Assembly (NCBI RefSeq): GCF_003350325.1
Contig: NZ_QLYZ01000005.1
Span: 124,001-188,000 of the forward strand
Direction of reading: 5' to 3'
Length of the DNA: 64,000 bases
Origin: Vibrio rhodolitus
GTDB taxonomy: Bacteria; Pseudomonadota; Gammaproteobacteria; Enterobacterales; Vibrionaceae
The notes under the pieces are model-generated. The model ran no database searches. It was not told the origin of the DNA and was given only the letters and a program-made list of their open reading frames with translations. Below are positions 8,636 to 16,660 of this stretch, piece by piece; position 1 is the first letter of the stretch, and each line of letters begins with the position of its first letter. A program made the position numbers and the translations under genes.

Positions 8636-9970
8636 TTGCAGTTTAAAGATTTAGGCTTAGATAATCGCTTATTAAAAAACTTGAACCACTATGCGTTTAA
8701 GAAGCCAACAGATATCCAAAAACAAGCAATCCCTGTAGCGATTGCTGGTAAAGATTTGCTTGCTTCATCAAAAACCGGTTCAGGTAAAACCTTGGCGTTT
8801 GTATTGCCTATGCTTCACAAATCGCTTAAGTCAAAAGCGTTTTCAGCAAAAGATCCTCGTGGTTTGATTTTGGCGCCAACGCGTGAACTAGCAAAACAAG
8901 TTTACGGTGAGCTACGCGCGATGCTTGGCGGTCTTACTTACGATGCAACACTAATCGTAGGTGGTGAGAACTTTAACGACCAAGTGAAAGCGCTACGCCG
9001 TTACCCGAAATTCATCGTTGCGACACCAGGACGCTTGGCTGACCATCTTGAGCACAAATCGCTATTTCTAGATGGCTTAGAAACGCTAGTGCTAGATGAA
9101 GCAGACCGCATGCTAGACCTTGGTTTTGCCCCTGAGCTTCGCCGCATTAATAACGCAGCTAAGCACCGTCGCCGTCAAACGCTAATGTTCTCAGCAACGC
9201 TGGATCACGCGGAAGTCAACGATATTGCGGCTGAGATGCAAGATTCGCCAAAACGCATCGCAGTGGGTATCTCAAACCAAGAGCACCAAGACATCACGCA
9301 AAAATTCTACCTATGTGATCACTTAGATCACAAAGAAGCAATCCTTGAGCGTGTTCTGGAAGAGTCTGAGTACCGTCAGGTAATTATCTTTACCGCAACG
9401 CGTGATGATACCGAGCGTCTAACCGCTAAGCTAAACGAGAAAAAGCTTAAAGCGATCGCACTAAGCGGCAACTTAAACCAAACTCAACGTAATACCATCA
9501 TGAGTCAGTTTGAGCGTGCTGTATTTAAGATCTTAGTAACGACTGATGTCGCTTCTCGTGGTCTTGATATCGCTAACGTAACACACGTAATCAACTTTGA
9601 TATGCCGAAACACACCGAAGAATATGTGCACCGTGTTGGTCGTACTGGTCGTGCTGGTAACAAAGGTGATGCGGTTTCATTAGTAGGTCCGAAAGACTGG
9701 GATAGCTTTAAACGCGTCGAAGCTTACCTACATCAAGATTTAGCGTTCTCAACGCTTGAAGGTTTGGAAGGTAAGTTCAAAGGTTTAAGACCGAAGAAGC
9801 CTGTTTCTCGTAACGGTAAAGTGGATTACCGCAATAAGAACAAGCAAACTGCGAAGAAAGCGCCGAAGAAACCAGTTAAGCGCGATAAAGGTTTCTACCA
9901 AAACGTGGCAGTAGGTGACAGCGTCTTTATTCCTAAGAAGAAAGTTGCACCAAAGAGTGATGACGAGTAA
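8636..9970 (+). CDS. DEAD-box ATP-dependent RNA helicase, 444 aa
   Basis: All core motifs are present: the Q-motif region (KPTDIQKQAIP), Walker A (SSKTGSGKT), APTRELA, TPGR, DEAD (VLDEADRMLDLGF), SAT (FSATL), TTDVASRGLDIANV and HRVGRTGRAG. A short Lys-rich basic tail follows, as in SrmB/RhlE-type helicases involved in ribosome assembly or mRNA decay. I prefer the TTG start at 8636, giving MQFKDLGL, because GGAG lies 6 nt upstream and the motif spacing then matches the family. An in-frame ATG at 8543 would add 31 residues with no helicase similarity. It is monocistronic and ends at a strong terminator. Confidence 0.92.
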   Translation: MQFKDLGLDNRLLKNLNHYAFKKPTDIQKQAIPVAIAGKDLLASSKTGSGKTLAFVLPMLHKSLKSKAFSAKDPRGLILAPTRELAKQVYGELRAMLGGLTYDATLIVGGENFNDQVKALRRYPKFIVATPGRLADHLEHKSLFLDGLETLVLDEADRMLDLGFAPELRRINNAAKHRRRQTLMFSATLDHAEVNDIAAEMQDSPKRIAVGISNQEHQDITQKFYLCDHLDHKEAILERVLEESEYRQVIIFTATRDDTERLTAKLNEKKLKAIALSGNLNQTQRNTIMSQFERAVFKILVTTDVASRGLDIANVTHVINFDMPKHTEEYVHRVGRTGRAGNKGDAVSLVGPKDWDSFKRVEAYLHQDLAFSTLEGLEGKFKGLRPKKPVSRNGKVDYRNKNKQTAKKAPKKPVKRDKGFYQNVAVGDSVFIPKKKVAPKSDDE

Positions 9971-9991
9971 TCAGTATCTATTCTAAATAGC

Positions 9992-10021
9992 AAAGGCGAG
10001 CAGTAAAGCTCGCCTTTGTTT
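9992..10021 (+). terminator. Intrinsic terminator after the helicase gene
   Basis: AAAGGCGAGC and GCTCGCCTTT form a 10-bp stem with a 6-nt loop, followed by GTTTTAT. Confidence 0.88.
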
Positions 10022-10055
10022 TATCAAGGATTTGTCACTCAACTTAGAAAAGTGG

Positions 10056-10499
10056 TTATGACTCAATGGCTGATTCGGTTTGAATAAGCGTACGTAAAGA
10101 TTGGATCACGTGCTGATTTTCCGGCTGCGCTGCGGCATTTTCAAACGCGTTGTTGAGGTAGCCGTTGTAATCTTGCTGCGCTTTGCTTACTACTTCACGA
10201 CCACGTCCCGTGATCACTGAATACACGCCGCGTTTATCTTTGGGGCATAAGTCACGAATAGTATGCCCGCCGCGCTCTAGGCGCTCAACAAGGCGTGTTA
10301 CTGAGCTTTGGCTTAGCCCTAGTAGTTTAGCGAGTTCTTGCATACGTAGTTCAGAATCAGGTGCTTGAGAGAGTAGCTTTAAAGCGCGAAACTCTGTGAT
10401 GCCAAGTCCATGCTCTCTTTGTAGCTCTTTAGCTAACTGTTGTTCAACACTGTCGACCACGATCTTTACTCGTTGCCAAAGATCATCTTGCGCTGCCAT
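10056..10499 (-). CDS. MarR-family transcriptional regulator, 147 aa
   Basis: The winged helix-turn-helix of MarR proteins is clear: LGITEFRALKLLSQAP, then MQELAKLLGLSQSSVTRLVERLERGGHT as the recognition region, then the DKRGVYSVITGRGREVV wing. Terminal helices would form the dimer. I chose the ATG at 10499 (AAGGAT upstream) over a TTG two codons earlier. It is transcribed away from the SMR efflux operon starting at 10961, the usual layout for a MarR repressor and the pump it controls. Its ligand is unknown. A 5-bp-arm inverted repeat at 10572-10585 is a plausible autoregulatory site. Confidence 0.9.
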   Translation of the reverse strand: MAAQDDLWQRVKIVVDSVEQQLAKELQREHGLGITEFRALKLLSQAPDSELRMQELAKLLGLSQSSVTRLVERLERGGHTIRDLCPKDKRGVYSVITGRGREVVSKAQQDYNGYLNNAFENAAAQPENQHVIQSLRTLIQTESAIES

Positions 10500-10571
10500 G
10501 TTCAAAATCCTTAATGCTATCTAGTACCCAACCATTTAACGTAAATCAATATATCGCTTGTTTGTAAACTT

Positions 10572-10585
10572 GTACACACATGTAC
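10572..10585. promoter_or_regulatory. Inverted repeat GTACA-N4-TGTAC upstream of marR-type gene
   Basis: Five-bp arms lie about 75 bp upstream of the regulator's start codon. The size suits a MarR operator, but the arms are short and the sequence differs from the palindromes at the SMR promoter. Confidence 0.3.
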
Positions 10586-10800
10586 TTTGCTGTTTTCGAT
10601 GTAATTACCAAGAGAATAAAGAGATATCCCTCGCATTAACCAAAGTGCTTGCGTGTCGGTTATTGCGCTTCAAACCTAATTTATTCTTTAGAGAATTTTA
10701 AGGGGCTAGTTGTTAACTAATTGTATTTATTGAATTAAATTTATATTTATTATCTATTTTTCAGCATTTTTTTCTCTTGCTTAAAATTCCCATATTTTTA

Positions 10801-10862
10801 TTTGCATGCGCAAGCATATTGACGAATAAATGCGCAATTAATAATATGCTTGCACATGCAAG
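10801..10862 (+). promoter_or_regulatory. Promoter of the SMR operon with two palindromic operators
   Basis: TTGACG (10819-10824) and TAATAT (10842-10847) are separated by exactly 17 bp, a textbook sigma-70 promoter pointing at the SMR genes. A perfect palindrome CTTGCA-CA-TGCAAG (10849-10862) lies just downstream of the -10. A related one, TTTGCA-TG-CGCAAG (10801-10814), lies just upstream of the -35. Together they make a 17-bp inverted repeat with one mismatch (10804-10820 versus 10843-10859). A repressor bound at both would block the promoter. The divergent MarR protein is the obvious candidate but this is not shown. Confidence 0.7.
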
Positions 10863-10960
10863 TATATGAGTGGCGAATATTTATCGCTGTTTCTCATTAT
10901 GGAGTGGAGCCGGACTTAGGCTCGTTAATCGAGATAAAAGGGAAAATAGGAGAAAAAAAC

Positions 10961-11284
10961 ATGTTGAGTTGGATCTATTTAGGAACGGCAGTCGTGTTTG
11001 AAATTGCCGTTGCGATTTCAGCTGGAAATGCCAAAGGCTTTACCCGACCAGGTTGGACAGCCGCGACGCTGATAAGTGGCGCGATAGCGACCTTCTTTTT
11101 AAGCCTCGCACTGCTTGATTTTGATGTTGGTGTGGGCTATTCCATCTGGACTTCAACTGCAGGGGTAGGGATTGTAATTCTTGGCGCGTTGTTTCTTAAC
11201 GAGCGTTTAAGTTTGAAAAAGTTGTTGGGGATAGCACTGGTGATTGGTGGTGTGATCGGTTTGCGCTTAAGCGGTGCAGCCTAA
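10961..11284 (+). CDS. Small multidrug resistance (SMR) transporter subunit, 107 aa
   Basis: It has four transmembrane helices and the essential membrane glutamate at residue 14 (VVFEIAVAISAG), the same position as EmrE Glu14. The GVGYSIWTS motif is in helix 3 and the NERLSLKKLLGI loop precedes helix 4. Length is standard for the family. The ATG at 10961 has AGGAG upstream; a longer frame from 10850 would begin inside the operator. A second SMR gene follows after 40 bp, so the pair probably works as a hetero-oligomer like EbrAB or MdtIJ, exporting cationic compounds with proton exchange. Confidence 0.9.
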   Translation: MLSWIYLGTAVVFEIAVAISAGNAKGFTRPGWTAATLISGAIATFFLSLALLDFDVGVGYSIWTSTAGVGIVILGALFLNERLSLKKLLGIALVIGGVIGLRLSGAA

Positions 11285-11324
11285 GTAAATGGACGTAGTT
11301 AGGACTTAAAGAAAGGGAACAAAT

Positions 11325-11708
11325 ATGACTTCAGAAACCAACAAAACCAGTGTAACAAAGGCTTGGATAATGCTACTGCTCGCTGGGTTATTTGAAATAG
11401 GTTACGCCCTGAGTGTGGGTGGTAGCGAGGCGTTTACCGTGCTGAGCTGGTCTATATCTGCAGTGATCTTCTTCTTGCTAACGCTTTATACCTTGAGTGT
11501 CGCGTTGAACGTGATTGATGTTGGAATTGGCTATGCGGTTTGGGCGGGGATCGGTGCGATTGGCGCGTCAGTTTTTGGCGGCATTGTCTTTGATCAGATG
11601 CTATCGCTCACTCAAGCATTTTGGCTTGGAGTGATCATTGTCGGTGTAATTTGGCTCAAGCTGGCGGGTAGTGACCAGTTGCAAGACAAAAGTCAAAGAC
11701 TGGCATGA
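11325..11708 (+). CDS. Second SMR transporter subunit, 127 aa
   Basis: It is a paralogue of the preceding gene with a longer hydrophilic N-terminus and C-terminus. The membrane glutamate is Glu24 (LLLAGLFEIGYALSVG), and helix 3 carries GIGYAVWAGIGA. The usual N-E-R loop before helix 4 reads FDQMLSLTQ, so this subunit has lost those charges. That asymmetry is common in paired SMR systems. It follows the first subunit in the same operon with its own GGGAAC-type site, and both genes end at the terminator at 11715-11746. Confidence 0.88.
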   Translation: MTSETNKTSVTKAWIMLLLAGLFEIGYALSVGGSEAFTVLSWSISAVIFFLLTLYTLSVALNVIDVGIGYAVWAGIGAIGASVFGGIVFDQMLSLTQAFWLGVIIVGVIWLKLAGSDQLQDKSQRLA

Positions 11709-11714
11709 TAAGAA

Positions 11715-11746
11715 AAATGGCACATCCGGTTAAAGATGTGCCATTT
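11715..11746. terminator. Bidirectional terminator between SMR operon and convergent gene
   Basis: AAATGGCACATC and GATGTGCCATTT form a 12-bp perfect stem with an 8-nt loop. The T-tract is better on the minus strand (ATTTTTCTTA), serving the gene at 11786-12481. Confidence 0.85.
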
Positions 11747-11785
11747 CGAAAAGGCTGGCGTAAAGAAAGCCTAAAATTTTGTCGA

Positions 11786-12481
11786 TTACTTGGTATGGAA
11801 GATCTGCTCTGTTTCAAGCGAGGTCATCGCGCGGATCTGACGCCAAACGTAGTAGAAGATACCAAACATCATCAACATGCTTGGAATCGCAATGATTGGG
11901 TAGCTGTATAAAGTAAGTTTACCCAGCTCTTCGTTAAACGCCGCTGTGCCTGCCGGGCTGGTGACAATCCACGTGGCAAGGAAATAGTTCATCGCAGATG
12001 AGAACGCAAATGTACTCGCGAACAAATAGTTTGATGACATAAGGCAACGTTCAAAGGCTTCTGATTTGCCATTCGCATTTAAGCGTTCTTGAATTAAAGA
12101 CAGGTTCAAAACCGTATCGTTTAAAATCATCTTTTGCATAAATGGGAAGCGTGTAAAGGTAGAGCCAAGTACCGCTAAACCAATCAAACCAGGGATTAAT
12201 GCCTCTTTAAGCGCTAACCAACGCGTATCCAGCTCTAGTAAACCGATCCCGCCAGTAAGCAGCACACTGACAAAGCCAAGTGCAGAGATAAAGTTAAACT
12301 TCTTATTGCGGATAAGGTCCATACCGCCATAAGCAATTGGGAAAGCCAGTGCAACAACCAGTGCCATTGCCGTACCTAGATGCTCTTCGCCACTAAACTT
12401 CATCAAGATGAAAGAAGGGATGAAGACGTTAAAAAGGATCTCAAATAGAGGGTTCGACTTTTTCGCGGTCGTATTATTCAT
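11786..12481 (-). CDS. VC0807-family-like integral membrane protein, 231 aa
   Basis: It has five or six predicted membrane segments with short loops. The N-terminal part NPLFEILFNVFIPSFILMKFSG, then IAYGGMDLIRNKKFN and LLTGGIGLL, resembles the small family annotated from V. cholerae VC0807. No catalytic or transport motif can be recognised and the role is unknown. It is monocistronic and convergent with the SMR operon. The ATG at 12481 lies in an AT-rich context without a strong ribosome site. Confidence 0.6.
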   Translation of the reverse strand: MNNTTAKKSNPLFEILFNVFIPSFILMKFSGEEHLGTAMALVVALAFPIAYGGMDLIRNKKFNFISALGFVSVLLTGGIGLLELDTRWLALKEALIPGLIGLAVLGSTFTRFPFMQKMILNDTVLNLSLIQERLNANGKSEAFERCLMSSNYLFASTFAFSSAMNYFLATWIVTSPAGTAAFNEELGKLTLYSYPIIAIPSMLMMFGIFYYVWRQIRAMTSLETEQIFHTK

Positions 12482-12621
12482 AATTTACTAATGACTCTAA
12501 TGTGTCGGATGTTTATCAATTTCGTGGAGAAGTGTTCATTGTCTCGCACTAGATGTAAAGCGTCAAAGTTTCGAGTTATGTAACGACTTATGAAATTGAA
12601 CATTAGTTAGGCGGTTAACTT

Positions 12622-12654
12622 GACATATCAAACGTAGCTAGCGCTTGATATGTC
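12622..12654. promoter_or_regulatory. Inverted repeat GACATATCAA-N13-TTGATATGTC
   Basis: A perfect 10-bp inverted repeat lies in the 258-bp gap between the ends of two leftward genes. There is no T-run on either side, so an operator or a hairpin in the leader of the VC0807-like gene fits better than a terminator. Confidence 0.4.
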
Positions 12655-12739
12655 GGTAATAGTTGAAAAATGTATGGAAGTCATTAATGGTTTTGATGGT
12701 GTTTTAAAGCTGACAAAACGGAAGACTATGACATCGGAG

Positions 12740-13135
12740 TTAATCGCCTGCTTTTGATTTTTTGTGATCTAATTTAAAGTGGTGTGCTGTTACGGGTTCA
12801 CTTTCTACGTGCACATATCGCGTCGAGCTATTGAGATCTTTGCAGATAGCGGCAATTGTAACCTGGAGTACGTCTAATGCCTGCTGGGCTAATTCAGGCA
12901 AAACAGAAAGCTGTACTATGATGACCTGTTCTTGGTGAACATTTGCACTGTATTGATTGAGATATTGATGCGCGTTCTCCGACCAGTAGCCGTGGCAGCC
13001 CTCGCCAGAATAGATGGTTACACCACCAAAGGACTCTGATAAATGTTGTCCTAACATTTCACATGCTTTATCGAGAATATCATCTTCAATTGTGAATATG
13101 GCGATGTAGCGAGTTCGCTGAGTTGTCAGTGCCAT
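12740..13135 (-). CDS. Unrecognised small protein, ferredoxin-like pattern, 131 aa
   Basis: I do not recognise this protein. Reading the hydrophobic pattern gives strand (YIAIFTIED), helix (ILDKACEMLGQHLSES), strand (GVTIYSGEGCHG), then strand (QVIIVQLSVL), helix (AQQALDVLQVTIAAICKDL), strand (TRYVHVESEPV). That beta-alpha-beta-beta-alpha-beta order is seen in PII-like, CutA and ACT proteins. I chose the ATG at 13135 (AAGGAC upstream) because it starts right after the stop of the upstream membrane-protein gene, 5 bp away. The two are almost surely an operon. A regulatory partner of the membrane protein is an inference. Confidence 0.7.
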   Translation of the reverse strand: MALTTQRTRYIAIFTIEDDILDKACEMLGQHLSESFGGVTIYSGEGCHGYWSENAHQYLNQYSANVHQEQVIIVQLSVLPELAQQALDVLQVTIAAICKDLNSSTRYVHVESEPVTAHHFKLDHKKSKAGD

Positions 13136-13140
13136 TTGCG

Positions 13141-14376
13141 TTAAGTCCTTATACGGTAGAGATAGATGAAAATGGCAATCACTAGAAGGACAGATAGCCA
13201 TGACGAACCATCTTGTGGCATTGTTCTGAAAAGATCAAATAACCCGGGAACATGGTCCTCTTCTAGAGATTTTGACGTTGAAACTAAGCTGATCATTAAA
13301 TCAATGATTGCCAAACAGCCAATACCAGAGAGTAAATATTCCACGGTTCTGTTTATTGCCGCTTGCTGCTCTTCTAACATTGCATCGATTCTAGATTTAA
13401 TTAGGTTAGCGCGTTTGACAGTTAGCTCTTCGAATTGATTAAGTTGCCATGCATCAATTATTTCAGTCAATAGAATCCCTCTATAGGCTTGTGTGCCGAT
13501 ATGAGCATCTTTAAACTCCAGTCGACAAAACTCGATATGTTCCAAAGAGCGAATTGACTGTCCCAATAAGGCATTCAACTTTCTTTTACGAGTGTTACAT
13601 TTTTCATCATACTTAGCTAACTGGGAATATTTTTGCTTAAGCTTGGTGTTAAGTAGGTACAAAATGGCATTATAGGCTTGGCAGATACGCTGTACCCGAG
13701 ACCATGACTCTAAGTCCTTATACTCGACAACCAGCGAGTTACCGGAGCCTATATAGTGTCGCTCGATTTCTATTTCATCTTCGGCTTTGATCCAACGCTT
13801 GAGCATGGTTTGTTGCGGTGGCGTGCTGTTGGGTGGTTGAAATATCACTCTACCAGTCCAAAGTACGGCGTCAGTGCTTGGCTTTTCGGCGTGAAAATTG
13901 ATGTCATCAAATATCCTAAAGTCTTTAGGTTGAATGACGTTAACTAATTTTTTCTTGTTGAGGGCATCGGCAATGAAACCAAGCTTGGGATAAATTGAGG
14001 TTTCGTAGAGCAGCTTAATTAACTGAGTCAGATCGCTATCTAGCTCACCACTGCTGAGATGTTCGGCATCTAGATCATGGTTAATCGCTATGTCAATTTG
14101 TAGTTCGAGAATAGCGATTGAATCGTCAAAGAAATGGATTACACATTGCTTGAGTAAAGACTCGCTCCACCAAGCATATTTCTGTTGTTTAGTGACTAAA
14201 GCATCAAAGTTGATAAGGTCAACATGCCCCGAATATATTGGCTGAAAGAAATAAGGGTGGTTATCGCTGTTGATGTTGGTATAACCATTGGTGACAGTGC
14301 TTTCATATTGTTCGAAATAGTGCGATAGAATTTCGCTTAGATCTATTTTGAGTGCTTGATGCTCATTTGCTGGCAT
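13141..14376 (-). CDS. Unrecognised protein with coiled coil and C-terminal membrane hairpin, 411 aa
   Basis: I do not recognise this gene. It has a soluble N-terminal part of about 230 residues, a long charged helical region with CNTRKRKLNALLGQSIRSLEHIE-type coiled-coil character, and two transmembrane segments at the very C-terminus (about 347-366 and 392-407). The tail after the last is only RIRT. The topology resembles CorA-type proteins, but no GMN motif follows the first segment, so it is not a normal magnesium channel. The ATG at 14376 has GAGAG upstream; starts at 14460 and 14499 have no good site. The small gene downstream is tightly linked. Confidence 0.7.
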   Translation of the reverse strand: MPANEHQALKIDLSEILSHYFEQYESTVTNGYTNINSDNHPYFFQPIYSGHVDLINFDALVTKQQKYAWWSESLLKQCVIHFFDDSIAILELQIDIAINHDLDAEHLSSGELDSDLTQLIKLLYETSIYPKLGFIADALNKKKLVNVIQPKDFRIFDDINFHAEKPSTDAVLWTGRVIFQPPNSTPPQQTMLKRWIKAEDEIEIERHYIGSGNSLVVEYKDLESWSRVQRICQAYNAILYLLNTKLKQKYSQLAKYDEKCNTRKRKLNALLGQSIRSLEHIEFCRLEFKDAHIGTQAYRGILLTEIIDAWQLNQFEELTVKRANLIKSRIDAMLEEQQAAINRTVEYLLSGIGCLAIIDLMISLVSTSKSLEEDHVPGLFDLFRTMPQDGSSWLSVLLVIAIFIYLYRIRT

Positions 14377-14684
14377 TGACGCTCTCAATTCACTATTGGT
14401 ATTTAGAGGTGTTCTGATCGGTGAGAAAGTTCTCACGGTAACCGTTCCATATGAGGGCATTATTGCAATCCAAGTTATCAATCCTTTGATTCGACCCATT
14501 GTACGAAAAAGGTACGGTGATCTCCCACGTTTGGCTGATTATTAAGATCAAGAGCAATAAAAATCTGAAAAACGGATATTTCGCGAAATGACCTTTAGCC
14601 ACCCCTCCTTGTCTAGCCTAAAAGTAATCAGTGCTGCTAATATAGCGGTCTTTAGCACTCCTCCTCACATCGATTACTCTTGAT

Positions 14685-15134
14685 ATGACAGTCACTTATC
14701 GCTCAATTGAGCAACATGAATTTGCCATGATGGCGCAGCTAGAACAGCAATGCTTCGGCGCTCACGCTCTGCCGGACTTCTTTTTCCGCCAGTCTTACGA
14801 TTGCTGGCCAAAAGGATGCTTTGCCGCGTTTCGAGAGCAAGAGATGCTGGCATTTTTGATCCTCGCGCAGAGTGAAACGCCAGATATTGGTTGGATTCTC
14901 TCCGTGGCAGTGTCACCTGAGCTGCAAGGCCAAGGTATTGGGCGCAAGTTATTGACTCACCTACTAGAGCAGCAAGGTTATGCACGGGTGCGTTTAACGG
15001 TTGATCCAGAGAACCCTGCAGCGCTGCGTTTATATCAATCGCTTGGCTTTAGTAAAATTACTGAAGAGGCGGATTACTTTGGACCCAATCAAACACGCTG
15101 GGTGATGGAATATAGCCCAAACTTATCAATATGA
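14685..15134 (+). CDS. GNAT-family N-acetyltransferase, 149 aa
   Basis: The acetyl-CoA binding motif A is clear: ILSVAVSPELQGQGIGRKLLTHLLEQ (Q/RxxGxG/A type). Motif B follows (VRLTVDPENPAALRLYQSLGF). The overall shape is like RimI and related small acetyltransferases that modify a protein N-terminus or a small amine. The substrate cannot be told. It lies divergently from the unrecognised membrane gene and just before a small DUF5062-like gene. No good ribosome site is obvious, so the start is less certain than the family. Confidence 0.88.
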   Translation: MTVTYRSIEQHEFAMMAQLEQQCFGAHALPDFFFRQSYDCWPKGCFAAFREQEMLAFLILAQSETPDIGWILSVAVSPELQGQGIGRKLLTHLLEQQGYARVRLTVDPENPAALRLYQSLGFSKITEEADYFGPNQTRWVMEYSPNLSI

Positions 15135-15203
15135 GAGCTTACTAACACGCGGCTTGCGACAGTTAAGGTATTCTTATTCCAAGTGAAGAAGAGGATTCTA
15201 ACC

Positions 15204-15464
15204 ATGTCAAAAAGCAGCAAGCTTCATAACGAAGATAAACTGGTTAAAAAGGCACTAGAGATTGGCGGGAAGATGGCAAAGATGCAAGGTTTCGACTTGC
15301 CTCAGTCCCCACAGCCATTAAGAGTGAAAGCAATTTATTTGTTCTTGGTCGATGCCAAACAGATCACGCCATTACCTGAAAGCAAGCTTGATGGCGCAAG
15401 TATCAAACATAGGCTAGCCGTTTGGATTCATAGCGCACTGCCGGATAACGATCCGTTGAAGTAA
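15204..15464 (+). CDS. DUF5062-like small protein, 86 aa
   Basis: This is a short, charged, mostly helical protein (MSKSSKLHNEDKLVKKALEIGGKMAKMQGF) with conserved LRVKAIYLFLVDAKQITPLP and HRLAVWIHSALP segments. It resembles the DUF5062 family found in vibrios; no function is known to me. There is no signal peptide or membrane segment. The ATG at 15204 has AGAGGA upstream, better than a GTG seven codons earlier. A terminator follows. Confidence 0.75.
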   Translation: MSKSSKLHNEDKLVKKALEIGGKMAKMQGFDLPQSPQPLRVKAIYLFLVDAKQITPLPESKLDGASIKHRLAVWIHSALPDNDPLK

Positions 15465-15484
15465 ACATTTTGCTCAATTGATGC

Positions 15485-15512
15485 AAGGTGAATCGAATGG
15501 TTCGCCTTTTTG
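15485..15512 (+). terminator. Intrinsic terminator after the DUF5062-like gene
   Basis: AAGGTGAATC and GGTTCGCCTT pair over 10 bp with three G-T pairs, followed by TTTTG. Confidence 0.7.
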
Positions 15513-15532
15513 TTTTGGGTTGCAGCTAACTG

Positions 15533-15596
15533 AGTTGGTATGTTCCGCTTTTATCCTGCTGCTTTCTTTGGCTTTGCTGTAAGCTTTCCAGTTGCT
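15533..15596 (+). repeat. Partial copy of the structured intergenic repeat (head end)
   Basis: GTTGGTATGTTCCGCTT, CTGCTGCTTTCTTTGGCTTT and TGTAAGC-TCCAGT match the first 60 bp of the copies at 16361 and 16661 in order. The hairpin part is missing. Confidence 0.65.
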
Positions 15597-15755
15597 GGTC
15601 TATATCGCATTATTAAGCTCATAAGTTATCGGTAGTATTGATTTACAAAACAGCGTCGAAATGGTTAATGATTCGCTTAGAGAAGCGCTACAATGCAAGC
15701 GTTGCCAGAGCGCAGCATGAAATACTCATTCACAGAAACCTTAAAGTAACCGTAC

Positions 15756-16250
15756 ATGTCTAAAGATTTCGATTTCACCACTGAATACACACTCGATAAG
15801 CCTTTCTTTGCTGAGTGTTATGATCAAACCAGCCAGCCTGTTAAATTCCCGCACGCCTATTTGAAAGCCATCCTGTTTCTTATTTTTGGTGTAGTGTTAT
15901 TAGAATTTGAGCTATTGCCTAACGGTTATGTTGGTTGGTTCTTTATCGTGTTGAGTGTGGTTGAAGCTTTCAGTGTGTATTGCAAACGAACGTGGTGGCT
16001 ATGGCGACAAACCATCAGTTCAAGCCGTGGCAATAAAGTGATGCTGCAAATCAACACCGATGGTGTGCGTTATAAAAGCGGCAAAATTGATCGCCAAATC
16101 GCTTGGGGTGAAATCGACCAACTAGAACAAAGCGATCTTGGTTTGATTCTTCATCTGGGTAAGCAACGCCAATATGTCAGTAAGTCGTGCTTAAATGAAG
16201 CAGTGATTACCTTTATGGTTGAGCAGCAGGCGGCAGCAAAGTCTAATTAA
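15756..16250 (+). CDS. YcxB-like membrane protein, 164 aa
   Basis: A cytoplasmic N-terminal stretch with Tyr/Phe-rich strands (FDFTTEYTLDKPFFAECYDQ) is followed by two transmembrane segments (about residues 35-70). A C-terminal domain of strands follows (VMLQINTDGVRYKSGKIDRQIAWGEIDQLEQSDLGLILHLG). That layout, with a bPH2-like C-terminal domain, is the one called YcxB-like. The role is unknown. It stands alone with a terminator after it and sits next to the repeat-rich region. Confidence 0.7.
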   Translation: MSKDFDFTTEYTLDKPFFAECYDQTSQPVKFPHAYLKAILFLIFGVVLLEFELLPNGYVGWFFIVLSVVEAFSVYCKRTWWLWRQTISSSRGNKVMLQINTDGVRYKSGKIDRQIAWGEIDQLEQSDLGLILHLGKQRQYVSKSCLNEAVITFMVEQQAAAKSN

Positions 16251-16294
16251 GGTTAGGTGGTGCTTGTAAGCGGGTTGTTAGTTTTAGTGTATGG

Positions 16295-16324
16295 AAGGCG
16301 AACCGGATGGGTTCGCCTTTTTTG
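16295..16324 (+). terminator. Intrinsic terminator after the YcxB-like gene
   Basis: AAGGCGAACC and GGTTCGCCTT form a perfect 10-bp stem with loop GGATG, followed by TTTTTGAT. Confidence 0.88.
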
Positions 16325-16360
16325 ATCTTGGATTTGGTTATGGGTGGGGATTCTTGCCTA

Positions 16361-16546
16361 GTTGTAGGTATGTACCGCTTATCAGTCTGCTGATTTCTTT
16401 GGGGTTTCTGTAAGCGGTCCAGTCACTCTTTGTCTTGCCAAAGAGTAACCAGAAAGGCGCTTTGGTTTCTTTGTCGCTGTCCGGTCGGTTTTAGGCGTTC
16501 CCGACGCCGAAAACCTAAAAATTCTGTCCTGAATTTTTACCTAGTG
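16361..16546 (+). repeat. Structured intergenic repeat, copy A
   Basis: This is a 186-bp unit identical from about 16405 to 16546 with copy B exactly 300 bp downstream. It contains three consecutive inverted repeats: ACTCTTTG-TCTTGC-CAAAGAGT, GGCGT-TCCCG-ACGCC nested in TTTTAGG/CCTAAAA, and AAAATTC-TGTCCT-GAATTTT. No open reading frame of note is inside. It behaves like a non-coding, MITE- or REP-like element. Confidence 0.85.
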
Positions 16547-16660
16547 GGGTGTTTGTATTGGGGAATTGACTGGGCAAAAGGCAAGACCTGACGCTTTTGA
16601 TTCCTGAAGCTTTGTCATCCTCGCGAATGCGGGGATCTCGTTTTTGCGTTTAGTGGTTTA

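Noticed and set aside
14393-14602. Leftward 69-codon frame upstream of the unrecognised membrane gene
   Set aside because: No good ribosome site; it runs through the likely promoter region and overlaps an unlikely longer start of the next gene.
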